DNA of 64,000 bases from Notolepis coatsorum (taxonomy: Eukaryota > Chordata > Actinopteri > Aulopiformes > Paralepididae). Numbering within the stretch: the stretch's first letter is position 1; each line of letters begins with the position of its first letter. Positions 53,975 to 64,000 of this stretch are shown here, in pieces. The position numbers were made by a program, and so were the translations under genes. The notes below the pieces were generated by a model that worked only from the letters and a program-made list of their open reading frames with translations, was not told the DNA's origin and ran no database searches. Where the stretch lies: NCBI GenBank assembly GCA_963971535.1, contig OZ020598.1, positions 86,944,185 through 87,008,184 on the forward strand. The letters run 5' to 3'.

Positions 53975-55595
53975 CATTATCTAGTAATGTAGTTCTGTCT
54001 TTAACGTTAGTAACAACACAGCAGTAATACATAACATCATCTAGTAATGTAGTTCTGTCTCTAGTGTAACGTTAGTAACAACACAGCAGTAATACATAAC
54101 ATCATCTAGTAATGTAGTACTGTCTCTAGTGTAACGTTAGTAACAATACAGCAGTAATACATAACATCATTTAGTAATGTAGTTATGTCTCTAGTGTAAC
54201 GTTAGTAACAATACAGCAGTAATACATAACATCTAGTAATGTAGTTCTGTCTCTAGTGTAACTTTAGTAACAATACAGCAGTAATACATAACATCTAGTA
54301 ATGTAGTTCTGTCTCTAGTGTAACGTTAGTAACAACACAGCAGTAATACATAACATCATCTAGTAATGTAGTTATGTCTCTAGTGTAACGTTAGTAACAA
54401 TACAGCAGTAATACATAACATCATATAGTAATGTAGTTATGTCTCTAGTGTAACGTTAGTAACAATACAGCAGTAATACATAACATCTAGTAATGTAGTA
54501 CTGTCTCTAGTGTAACGTTAGTAACGATACAGCAGTAATACATAACATCTAGTAATGTAGTTCTGTCTCTAGTGTAACGTTAGTAACGATACAGCAGTAA
54601 TACATAACATCATCTAGTAATGTAGTTCTGTCTCTAGTGTAACGTTAGTAACAATACAGCAGTAATACATAACATCTAGTAATGTAGTACTGTCTCTAGT
54701 GTAACGTTAGTAACGATACAGCAGTAATACATAACATCTAGTAATGTAGTTCTGTCTCTAGTGTAACGTCAGTAACAATACAGCAGTAATACATAACATC
54801 TAGTAATGTAGTTCTGTCTCTAGTGTAACGTTAGTAACGATACAGCAGTAATACATAACATCTAGTAATGTAGTTCTGTCTCTAGTGTAATGTTAGTAAC
54901 GATACAGCAGTAATACATAACATCTAGTAATGTAGTTCTGTCTCTAGTGTAACGTTAGTAACAATACAGCAGTAATACATAACATCTAGTAATGTAGTTC
55001 TGTCTCTAGTGTAACGTCAGTAACAATACAGCAGTAATACATAACATCTAGTAATGTAGTTCTGTCTCTAGTGTAATGTTAGTAACGATACAGCAGTAAT
55101 ACATAACATCTAGTAATGTAGTTCTGTCTCTAGTGTAACGTTAGTAACAATACAGCAGTAATACATAACATCTAGTAATGTAGTTCTGTCTCTAGTGTAA
55201 CGTTAGTAACGATACAGCAGTAATACATAACATCATCTAGTAATTTAGTACTGTCTCTAGTGTAACGTTAGTAACGATACAGCAGTAATACATAACATCA
55301 TCTAGTAATGTAGTACCGTCTCTAGTGTAACGTTAGTAACGATACAGCAGTAATACGTAACATCTAGTAATGTAGTTCTGTCTCTAGTGTAACGTTAGTA
55401 ACAACACAGCAGTAATACATAACATCTAGTAATGTAGTTCTGTCTATAGTGTAACGTTAGTAACAACACAGCAGTAATACATAACATCATCTAGTAATGT
55501 AGTACTGTCTCTAGTGTAACGTTAGTAACAATACAGCAGTAATACATAACATCATCTAGTAATGTAGTTCTGTCTCTAGTGTAACGTTAGTAACT
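53975..55595 (+). repeat. 62-65-bp minisatellite, about 25 copies
   Basis: Unit AACATCTAGTAATGTAGTTC, TGTCTCTAGTGTAACGTTAG, TAACAATACAGCAGTAATAC, AT. An optional ATC makes 65 bp. Variants TTC/TAC/TTAT, and CAATAC/CGATAC/CAACAC, alternate between units. Confidence 0.96.
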
Positions 55596-55704
55596 GTTGT
55601 GAAGGGCCAGATTAAACCGAATATATATATTTATTTATATATATATATTTAATTGTATTTGTATATTCTCTAATATTCCCTGATATCCCTTGTATATTCC
55701 TTGT

Positions 55705-56965
55705 ACAATTCAAGATTCAAGATTCAAGATTCAAGAGTTTTAATTGTCACGGCATACAGGTATACAATGAAATGCGGCTGGTCTTGCCCGCGACGATGTG
55801 CAATACAGTGGTACAACATATAATAGAATCCAATAAAATACAGTGGTACAACATATTAATAGAATCCAATAAACAGTGCAATAACAGGTACATGGTGTGC
55901 CATCTCGGTATCTGTACATTAGTATTTACAGAGCATATAGGACATGCTAGTTAGCTTTAGTAGTGCAATACACTGTTCCTGATGTTATACTACTTTAAGT
56001 GGCCTTTCCTCTGGCCATAAGTGTGCGTGTGTGCGGCATGAGTGTTAAAGTGGCTGCTAGTGTGTGAGCGTGCTCAGCGTGCGTGTCGTGTATGTACTTG
56101 TGTGTGGATAGTTCAGTTTCTGTGTCTCTCAATGTTCATTGTTCAAGGCTCTGATGGCCTGGGGGAAGAAGCTTAGCCTAAGCCTCTCCGTCTTAGTCTC
56201 TAGAATTCGCAGGCGTCTGCCTGACCTCAGCAGCTGGAACAGGCTGTTATTGGGGTGGTGGGGGTCTTTCATTATCCTGCCGGCTCTGGATTTGCACCTC
56301 TTGTTGTATAGAGCCTGCAGGGGAGGTAGCGCAATACCCGTGGTACGCTCGGCTGAGCGCACCACACTCTGTAGGGCCTTCTTGTCCTGTGCCGTGCTGT
56401 TCCCATACCAGGCAGTGATGTTTCCGGTCAAGATGCTCTCTACAGCTCCTGAGTAGAAGGACTGGAGTATCTTCCCCGATACTCTGAACTTCCTTAACTG
56501 TCTCAGGTGGTAGAGGCGCTGCTTCGCTTTCTTTACTACTGTGCCTATGTGTGTTGACCATGTCAGGTCCTCTGAGATGTGGACCCCCAGGTACTTGAAG
56601 CTGCTCACCCTGTCCACGGTAGCCCCGTTAATCCTCAGTGGTGTGTGTGTCTCCCGCTGTCCTCTCCTATAATCCACGATCAGCTCCTTGGTTTTACCAA
56701 TGTTCAGGAGCAGGCTGTTGTCCTGGCACCAACGTTCCAGTACCTCAACCTCCTCCCGGTAGGCCTTCTCGTCGTTGTCCGAGATCAGCCCCACCACCAC
56801 CGTGTCGTCGGCGAACTTCACAATGGAGTTGGAGCTGAACTTGGCCACACAGTCGTGTGTGTAGAGTGAGTACAGCAGGGGGCTTAGAACACAGCCCTGG
56901 GGGGACCCGATGCTCAGGGTGATGGTGTTGGAGGTCTGCATTGAATGCAGGCATTGAATATCCAT
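55705..56965 (-). mobile_element. 5'-truncated Rex1/CR1-type LINE with open polymerase C-terminal frame
   Basis: An open 278-codon frame (56965-56129) reads GSPQGCVLSPLLYSLYTHDC, the RT motif FADDTVVVG, then LLLNIGKTKELIVDYRRGQR and SSFKYLGVHISEDLTWSTHI. These are motifs of the palm and the connecting region. The ORF ends SFFPQAIRALNNEH, the same C terminus as the fragments at 2888 and 8225. The 3' UTR runs to a tail of (ATCTTGA)n at 55708-55735. Fingers, endonuclease and 5' part are absent. Confidence 0.88.
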
Positions 56966-56989
56966 TCTAGCCTACTGAACATCCCATAA

Positions 56990-59900
56990 TAGTCTCCATT
57001 CTACTATTGGTCGAGACCTTGGTGCCAGGCTGCCATACCCCCCAGACCCAGTTCAAACGTACCGCTCAACATGTACGAACAAGTCCTAGTTCCGCGTAGG
57101 AATCTGGCTACCGCACCACTAATGGTACTATTTGTTCATAGTGCGTATATATACTGCGCTACTAAAGTAGGACTTCCTTTTTAGTCCAGTTTCTTACCCT
57201 CCAATAGAGTGACAGACGTAAAGCCTCCCCGCGACGCCACGTGTGGGAGTAAGGCCAAGTTCGGCCTACCATCGGTATTGAGACATCGTGTATATTAATA
57301 TTTGAATAGTCATATTTGGCACTATATCGTCGAGTTGGACGTAGTCTATTAAGCTAATAATAGTCTATTCATATGTAGTGCTTCGTGCGGTGAGAATACT
57401 ATCGTAGTCAGTACCCCCATCGTTTCGGGTAGAACTGGCTGCTTATCCAGGGTGGCCGACCCCATGTGAGGCTGCACCCGAGGAGCCCCAGAGCCGACGA
57501 GCGAGTGGACCTGCATACCGGATTATTCTACCGACGACAGCCCGCCTTCCCAGGCACGGATTATGCTTTGTATACAGTGATTATTCTATGGATAAAGACC
57601 AACACTGCCGTGTGTTGGAAAACCCCCCCCCCCGGAGAGGACGACAGGTGAGGAGACGCTCTACACGACGAGGTCGCTTCACGTCTCTCCATCGTGGACC
57701 GGAGGAAGCCGGCCCACAGAGAGTCCAACTGCTTTCATCTGTGGATCGAGGATCGCTGAGGCACCGAGCCGCACAACCGTGGGTTCTCCCAGGATACCCT
57801 CGGCCAGACGGATACAGCCAGACTCTACCCCCCCCCCCCTTCTCCAGTTGTCTTACAAGCGACCGGAATTCCCCCCTAGTGTATCCAGTTCTATAATCAT
57901 TAAAGTATCATTGCTATTATTCCTTAAATATTCCAGGTTGTATATTTACCGCCTGCGCCACCAGAGATTGGAAGTTCTCTATTGATATACCAACGAATAC
58001 TCATTTGCCATAAAAGTGCATCCTATTTCAAATCATAAATGTAATTAAGTGATTGCTCTACATACCTTTTGCTATGTATTAATTATTATTAAACGCAGAC
58101 TTTCGACTTGGTACATTTGTGTTGGATCGTTTCATCTACGTGGGAGTGTTTACCATAATTATTTATGCCTAGTACTGGGTGGCCAGAGTCTAAAGTACAA
58201 GAGGTAGTGGTAGTAAGTATCATATCTAACAATACAGTCAGGGAATTGTACCCCTCAGTTACAATTGGTCCTTCGAGCCGGATGGTAATTAGTGTAATAT
58301 TAATATAGTGTTATTAATATTGAAATGGCCTATGATGAACACTCCACGAAACGATCCTCCTAACCAACGCCCGCAGCGCGAACGACGGCTCCCTCAGTAC
58401 CTAGAGGCTTACGCTGTCAGTCAACAACCTAGTCTTCTACTAACAGTAAACGCGGTAAAACTAGAAAGTAAAAGTATGTCTAACCCCAATGCCCAGACTA
58501 CCCCGACCATAGAGGCCCCTACGGGTTCTAATGTAACTGACCAAGCTCACGGTGGGGACCAGTGGGAACCAGACATGACTTCACACCCCGCCAGTACTGA
58601 AGAAGTAGTCCCCGATGAGTCCCAGGAGGAATACAACGCTACCGAGAGAGAACTCGGCACGGAAGAAGACGGGGAGAGCACCGTGGAGATAGAGCTCCAA
58701 GGCTCCGCAAGGAGTACCCCGAGGGAAGGCTCCCCTATACAACCGCCTTCTCCCAGCGAGGCAGAGAGGACCCTACAGCAGGCCTTCCTCATCAGCCTGA
58801 ACGCCGCTGCTGAACGCGACCGACTGCAGATCCAGCAGCGGAGCGAAGAAGAGCATATACGTCTAGAAATAAGACGCATTCAGATGGAAGAGAATGTGGC
58901 CCGAGACCGAGCAGACAGCCAGCGAGCAGCTGCTGGTGCTCTACGGGACGCAGAGCGCGACAGACAGCAAGCGCAACTAATAGAACAGCTGATCAGACGG
59001 ACAACACCCTCTCCCTCCGCCAGAGGCTCCAGGAACTCGTCTAGACACACCTCCAGGGCGGCATCCCCTAGCCGAGTAAACAACCCTGAACTTGACCAAC
59101 AGACGAGGTCTATACCCCCCACAGACCACCTCCCCCCACCAGTCCAAGCGAGACCTAGCAACCGGGAAGGAGCAGCATATCCTGTGGAGAGGCTAAACCA
59201 GAGACTACAAGCACTGGATGACCTAACTGAAGACGAAGAGGAAGAGGAGGAGAACCGCGCCCGACGACAGCACAGTACTCTACCGGACCAGGAGGTCCGG
59301 TACAGCCCAGGCTATACTCCCGCGGAGCTGCGCTACAGACCCCCGACTCTATACACGGGTGAGCACGACGCACAACCCGCACCGAGGAACAGCACCTGGA
59401 CAAGCGGGCCATGGTACACTGCCGGTACCAGCCCATACCAAGGAGCGGGAGGAGACTCGCCTAGGAGGCCTCTCCCCCAACGCTCGCCGATGTATCCACA
59501 GTCAGCGTCATACATTGGCACGCCTATGGTACCCGACTTCACCCAAGAGAACCGGGCCCAGTATACAGAACTCCGCATGTGTCTGGAGACCATGTTGGTG
59601 GATGTATTGGATGAACGCCATAAATACGCCATCCTACTGAAGCACTTAAAGGTACTCCGCGCACATAATATAGCGCTCGCCTACGCGACTTCCACCACCC
59701 CATACACAGCAGCGCTGGTAGCATTGGACCAGAGGTATGGGCGCATATGGGATTACGTGATCCAGGAGATCCGACACATCGACCTGTCCATCAGAGTGCA
59801 GTCCCTGGTAGGGATGTTGGGAGCGCAGAGAGAGAAGGGGAGGCATGAACTTTACGCCAACTCAAATGTGGAAAGGATCTTGGAGAAGCTGCCGCCCGCT

Positions 59901-62022
59901 CGACAGGAGCGTTTTAGGCGGCAGAGAGACCACCGAGACCCGAATGGCCCCGAACCGAACCTCCTCGATCTAGCAGACTTCCTGGCGAGAGAAGTCAGCA
60001 GCCTACGGCTAGATACATTCGGACGGAGCACCCCTGGCTCCAGAGAAGGAACCAGACGACTAAATGATGGAAGAAGATCGGTGACTGTGATGCACCAATC
60101 GGAGTCAGTACCGAGCAGCAGGAGCCACAGTACCCCCTCCAGAACGGAGAAGTGGAAGATAGTGTGCCCCTACTGTGAGAAAGAACACTGGCTAGCGCAA
60201 TGTGACTCCTTCCCCAAGCTGAACGCGGAGGAAGCAAGTCAATGGATAAAGTCCAACAAGCGCTGTTTTCGCTGTGCACGCTCACACATGGCAGCCGAAT
60301 GCCGCTTAAAGAAAAGGTGCACCAAGTGCGATGGAGCCCATCTGGACATACTTCACGACAGTAACAGACGGCGCCCTTCACCCGCACCATCCAGCAGCAA
60401 AGCGAGCGTCATGTACATCGATCCCGCCAGCAGCAGTGGAGCCCGAGTACTCCTAAAAGTAGTGCGTGTGACACTAAGCTACCAGAATAAAGTCCTGGAC
60501 ACTTACGCCGTCCTCGATGACGGGTCAGAGAAGACCCTTCTGCTCGCCTCCGCTGCGGCCCAGCTAGGGCTGCGGGGAAGCGAAACCCAAATGACAATTC
60601 GGACAATAAGACGAGATTTGAAGACGATAAAGGGCGAGAATGTCTCATTCTCTATCGCAGCAAGCGGCCAGCCTGAGCGACGGTACCAGATTACAGATGC
60701 TTTCACCAGCCAAGAAATAGGACTGTCGCGGTACACATACCCCGTCGCCAAGCTGATGGAGAAATATGCACATCTGCGCAAGTTACCGATCCCGCTCATA
60801 GACAATGCTATGCCGACCCTGTTGATAGGCTCCGACCATGCAGACCTCATTGTCCCGATAGACCGGGTTCATACCGGACCCCGAGGCTGTCCTGCAGCAG
60901 TCGAGACCCGTTTGGGATGGACACTCCAAGGCCCGCTCGCCAAATCTCTCAACCGAAGTACAGCCACTAGATGTCTCCACTCCCGAGTCACAGAGGGAGA
61001 AACCGCACTCCTGCAACACGTAGAGCGGCTATGGACCTTGGAACAAATGCCCTTTAAGAACGGAAAGAAAGACATTTGCTCTAAAGATGACATTTACGCC
61101 ATTCACCTCCTCGAGACAGGGACCAAGAGATTCCCGGTCAACGGCGTGTTGAGATACGCCACGCCACTCCTGCGGCGAGAAGGAATGCCTACTTTCCACG
61201 CCAAGACAGACGCCACAGAACGGTACCTGCTGAACACGGAGCGGCGCTTAGCCAAGAACCCCGCCCAAGAGAGTGTATACCGCGCCGAGATTGAGAAGCT
61301 CATCACAGCGGGACACGTCACAAAGATGGACATTAAAGAGGCTGACCAGACCACTGAATCGTGGTACGTGCCTCACCACAAGGTCCATCACAACGGTAAA
61401 GACCGCATAGTATTTAACTGCAGCTACCAGATCGGATCCCAAAATCTGAATAAAGAGTTACTGCCCGGTCCCACACTCGGCCCCTCCCTACTCGGCGTTC
61501 TACTCCGCTTCCGCCAGGAAAAGGTGGCCATCAGCGGGGACATTAAAGGAATGTTCCTGCAGGTGAGATTAGTAGAGGAGGACAAGCCCCTGTTACGGTT
61601 CCTATGGAGAGAGAAGCCAGGAGATGAGCACCCAGCCATCTACCAATGGGAAGTCCTCCCCTTCGGAACGACGTGCAGCCCCTGCTGTGCTACATTTGCA
61701 CTACAGAAACATGTAGCAGAGGACCCAGCAGCGGACGAAGAGGTCCGACACAGCGTAAAGAACAGCTTCTACGTAGACAACTGTCTACAAAGCCTTTCAA
61801 CCCAGGAAGAAGCCGAGGCTCTCCTGATTAAACTCCGCGCCTCATTGATCAAAGGCGGCTTTGATCTCAGGCAGTGGGCCAGCAGCGATCCGCAAGTACT
61901 GCGCAGCCTCTCCTCCGAGGACAAGGCAGCCAGCAGCGAGACCTGGATGGCTACAATCCCGGGAGAAGCCCAGGAGATGACCCTGGGATTGGTGTGGCGA
62001 TTCAAAACAGATTCGCTTCACT
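56990..62022 (+). mobile_element. BEL/Pao LTR-retrotransposon fossil (LTR/leader, gag, protease, part of pol), cut by an L2 insertion
   Basis: From about 58308 an open gag-pol reading runs to about 62022. It contains a Gln/Arg-rich gag, three Cys/His knuckles (about 60158-60360: CPYCEKEHWLAQC, CFRCARSHMAAEC, CTKCDGAHLDILH) and a protease region with LDDGSEKTLLL. The RT region has HHKVHHNGKDRIVFNCS and FYVDN, in the BEL/Pao arrangement. The stretch from about 57.0 to 58.26 kb is probably the 5' LTR and leader, with TGGTCCTTCGAGCCGG near 58266 as a possible primer site. LTR ends were not fixed and no second LTR is in view. It is broken by one nested LINE; age looks fairly young. Confidence 0.85.
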
Positions 62023-62216
62023 ACATTTACATTTACATTTACATTTAGTCATTTAGCTGACGCTTTTATCCAAAGCGACTTACAAGTTCTGTACGACAAG
62101 CCATCAGGAAGGGCACAACTCTATCAGCTGAGCAACAATGTTCATCAAAGTGTTGAGTGCTACAGTGTAGGTTAGTTTATTAGGACAAGTGCATGACAGT
62201 ACGGTTAGTTAGGGTT

Positions 62217-62253
<37 letters not shown>

Positions 62254-64000
62254 CAGATAATGGTTGAAGAAGTGCGTCTTTAGTCGACGGCGAAAGATTG
62301 GACGTGATTCGGCTGTCCTAACTGGGGTGGGTAGTTCATTCCACCATTGTGGGGCAAGGACTGAGAATAGGCGACTTCTCTTTGATGACCCTCCCGGAGC
62401 TTGGATAGGAGTAGGTCTGAGGCGGCCAGAAGATGCAGAGCGTAGGGGTCTTGAGGGTGTGTAGTTAGAGACCATTGACCGGAGGTAGGCGGGAGCGGTT
62501 CCCTTTGCCGCACGGTATGCTAGGTCGAGGGCCTTGAAGCGGATTCGTGCAGCAATGGGGAGCCAGTGCAGGTCCCTAAGAAGTGGGGTGACATGGGCCG
62601 ACTTCGGTAGGTTTGAGATCAGGCGGGCCGCTGCGTTCTGAATGAGTTGAAGAGGCTTAGTGGCAGTGGCCGGGAGGCCAGCGAGCAGTGCATTGCAGTA
62701 GTCGAGGCGGGAGATGACTGTTGATTGGACGAGGAGTTGGGTGGCTTCTTTTGTCAGGAAGGGGCGTATCCTTCTGACGTTGCTCAGGAGGAATCGGCAG
62801 GTTCTGGTCGTCGCTGCGATGTGAGCAGAGAAGTTCAACTGGTCGTCGAGGACAACACCAAGGTTCTTGGCGGTCGGGGACGCAGTCACAGCTGCATTCT
62901 CGACTGTGATTGAAAGGTCGGTTAGGGGGGAGGATTTGGCCGGCAGGTGGAGCAATTCTGTTTTGCTTAGGTTCAGTTTGAGGTGGTTGGACGTCATCCA
63001 GGCTGAGATGTCGGACAGACAGGCCGAGATCCGCACAGAGACGTGGATATCTGAGGGAGGGAAGGAGAGGAAGAGTTGAGTATCGTCGGCATAACAATGG
63101 TAGGAGAAGCCATGAGACGTGATAATGTTACCCAGTGATTTAGTGTAGAGGGAGAAGAGAAGGGGTCCTAAAACCGAGCCCTGGGGGACACCCGTCCGCA
63201 GGGGGCGGGTGGCCGACAGGGTCCCTCTCCATGACACTTGGTAGGAGCGGTCATTGAGGTATGATGACAGCCATGTCAGCGCAGAGCCAGCCACTCCCAT
63301 TCCTGCGAGGGCCGCAAGGAGGATCTGGTGGTTGACTGTGTCGAAGGCTGCAGATAGATCTAGGAGAATCAGGACAGAGGAGAGGCCTTTCGCTTTTGCT
63401 AAGTGAAGTGCCTCTGTGACCGCAATGAGGGCTGTCTCTGTGGAGTGACCAGTCCTGAAGCCTGACTGATTAGGGTCTAGGAGGTCATTCTGTAAGAGAT
63501 AAGTAGTAAGTTGGTTGGATACAGCACGTTCAAGTGTTTTAGAAAGGAAGGAGAGAAGAGAGACAGGACGGTAGTTGCCTATGACAGTAGGGTTCAGGGT
63601 TGGTTTTTTTATGAGCGGCGTGACTCTGGCTTGTTTTAGGGAGGTGGGGACCACCCCCGAGTTGAGTGAGGAGTTGATGGTTGCAGTTAGGAATGGGAGG
63701 ATGTCTGGTGCTATGGTCTGGAGGAGTGGGGAGGGTAGCTGGTCCAGCTGGCAAGTAGTCGGACGGTTTGACGTTACCAGTGTCAGGGTCTCTGCTTCTG
63801 TAATGGGAGAGAAAGATGACAGAGTGAAGGATGAGGTTCTCGATTCAGCATTTGGAATGGGTGGGGGTTGGGAGAAGGAGCTGCGGATGTTCTCCACTTT
63901 TTCCTCAAAGAAGATCGCAAAGTCTTCGGCAGAGAAAGATGAGGGAGGGGGGGGTGGGGGGGGAGTGAGGAGGGAGGACATGGTAGCATGCAGTTTGCGA
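62023..64000 (-). mobile_element. L2-type LINE inserted in the BEL/Pao fossil, continuing off the right edge
   Basis: The 3' end on the minus strand is AAGTCGCTTTGGATAAAAGC followed by (AAATGT)n at 62023-62047, a well-known fish L2-type tail. A 29-nt T run (62220-62248) lies close to the 3' side of the stop codon. The coding part is given separately. The 5' part, with any endonuclease, lies beyond the window. Confidence 0.92.
62248..64000 (-). CDS. L2-type LINE reverse transcriptase (open, 5' end off window)
   Basis: The frame is open from the window edge to the stop at 62248. The first Met in view is at 63981, but upstream codons (RKLHAT) are also open. RT motifs in order: NYRPVSLLSFLSKTLE, DLSAAFDTVNHQILL (motif A), RTGVPQGSVLGPLLFSLYTK (motif B), CYADDTQLF (motif C), NHLKLNLSKTELL. 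Then the L2-type C terminus: SRLDYCNALLAGLPATATKP, LQLIQNAAARLI, LLRDLHWLPIAARIRFKALD, PQWWNELPTPVR. It copies the LINE RNA into DNA at the target site. With no internal stop it looks recently active or young. Confidence 0.92.

Noticed and set aside
62248-63981. 577-codon frame as a domesticated reverse transcriptase
   Set aside because: It has a normal L2 3' end and tail and sits inside another element; no sign of host use.

Overview
The window looks like vertebrate, most likely teleost fish, nuclear DNA. It holds an intron-rich host gene with GT-AG junctions, tRNA-derived SINEs, L2-, CR1/Rex1- and L1-type LINEs, hAT-type elements with 8-bp target duplications, a BEL/Pao LTR fossil, and a very high load of micro- and minisatellites. 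I do not assign a species.

Host gene. One gene can be read with confidence, on the minus strand from about 33.7 kb down to 4.16 kb. It has ten coding exons whose splice phases all join, giving 612 codons. They encode an acidic N-terminal extension, a Dbl-homology (RhoGEF) domain and a BAR-like domain. Order and sequence match vertebrate ARHGEF37 as I remember it, so I call it arhgef37. The C-terminal SH3-coding exons are not visible and presumably lie beyond the left edge. Introns are stuffed with repeats. A 3-kb minisatellite of about 48-bp units starts inside the first codon of exon 6 and carries a copy of that exon's splice acceptor in every unit.

Layout. 0-4.1 kb: SINEs, a nested LINE tail and a 42-bp minisatellite beyond the last visible exon. 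4.1-33.7 kb: arhgef37 exons and repeat-filled introns. 33.7-41.8 kb: upstream flank with a SINE, simple repeats, a weak promoter/first-exon candidate and a hAT-type element. 41.8-49.6 kb: a composite block bounded by inverted arms of about 400 bp, containing nested hAT-type elements and decayed sequence of uncertain class. 49.6-55.6 kb: a LINE fragment, a small foldback element with a telomere-like core, and long GATA and 62-65-bp arrays. 55.7-64 kb: a Rex1/CR1-type LINE, then a BEL/Pao fossil interrupted by an L2-type LINE whose reverse transcriptase frame is open to the right edge.

I see no operon-like or defence-like system. The most unusual features are the acceptor-bearing minisatellite, internal segments shared by transposons with different ends, and the large inverted-arm composite. 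Family names rest on recognition from memory; no database search was possible.
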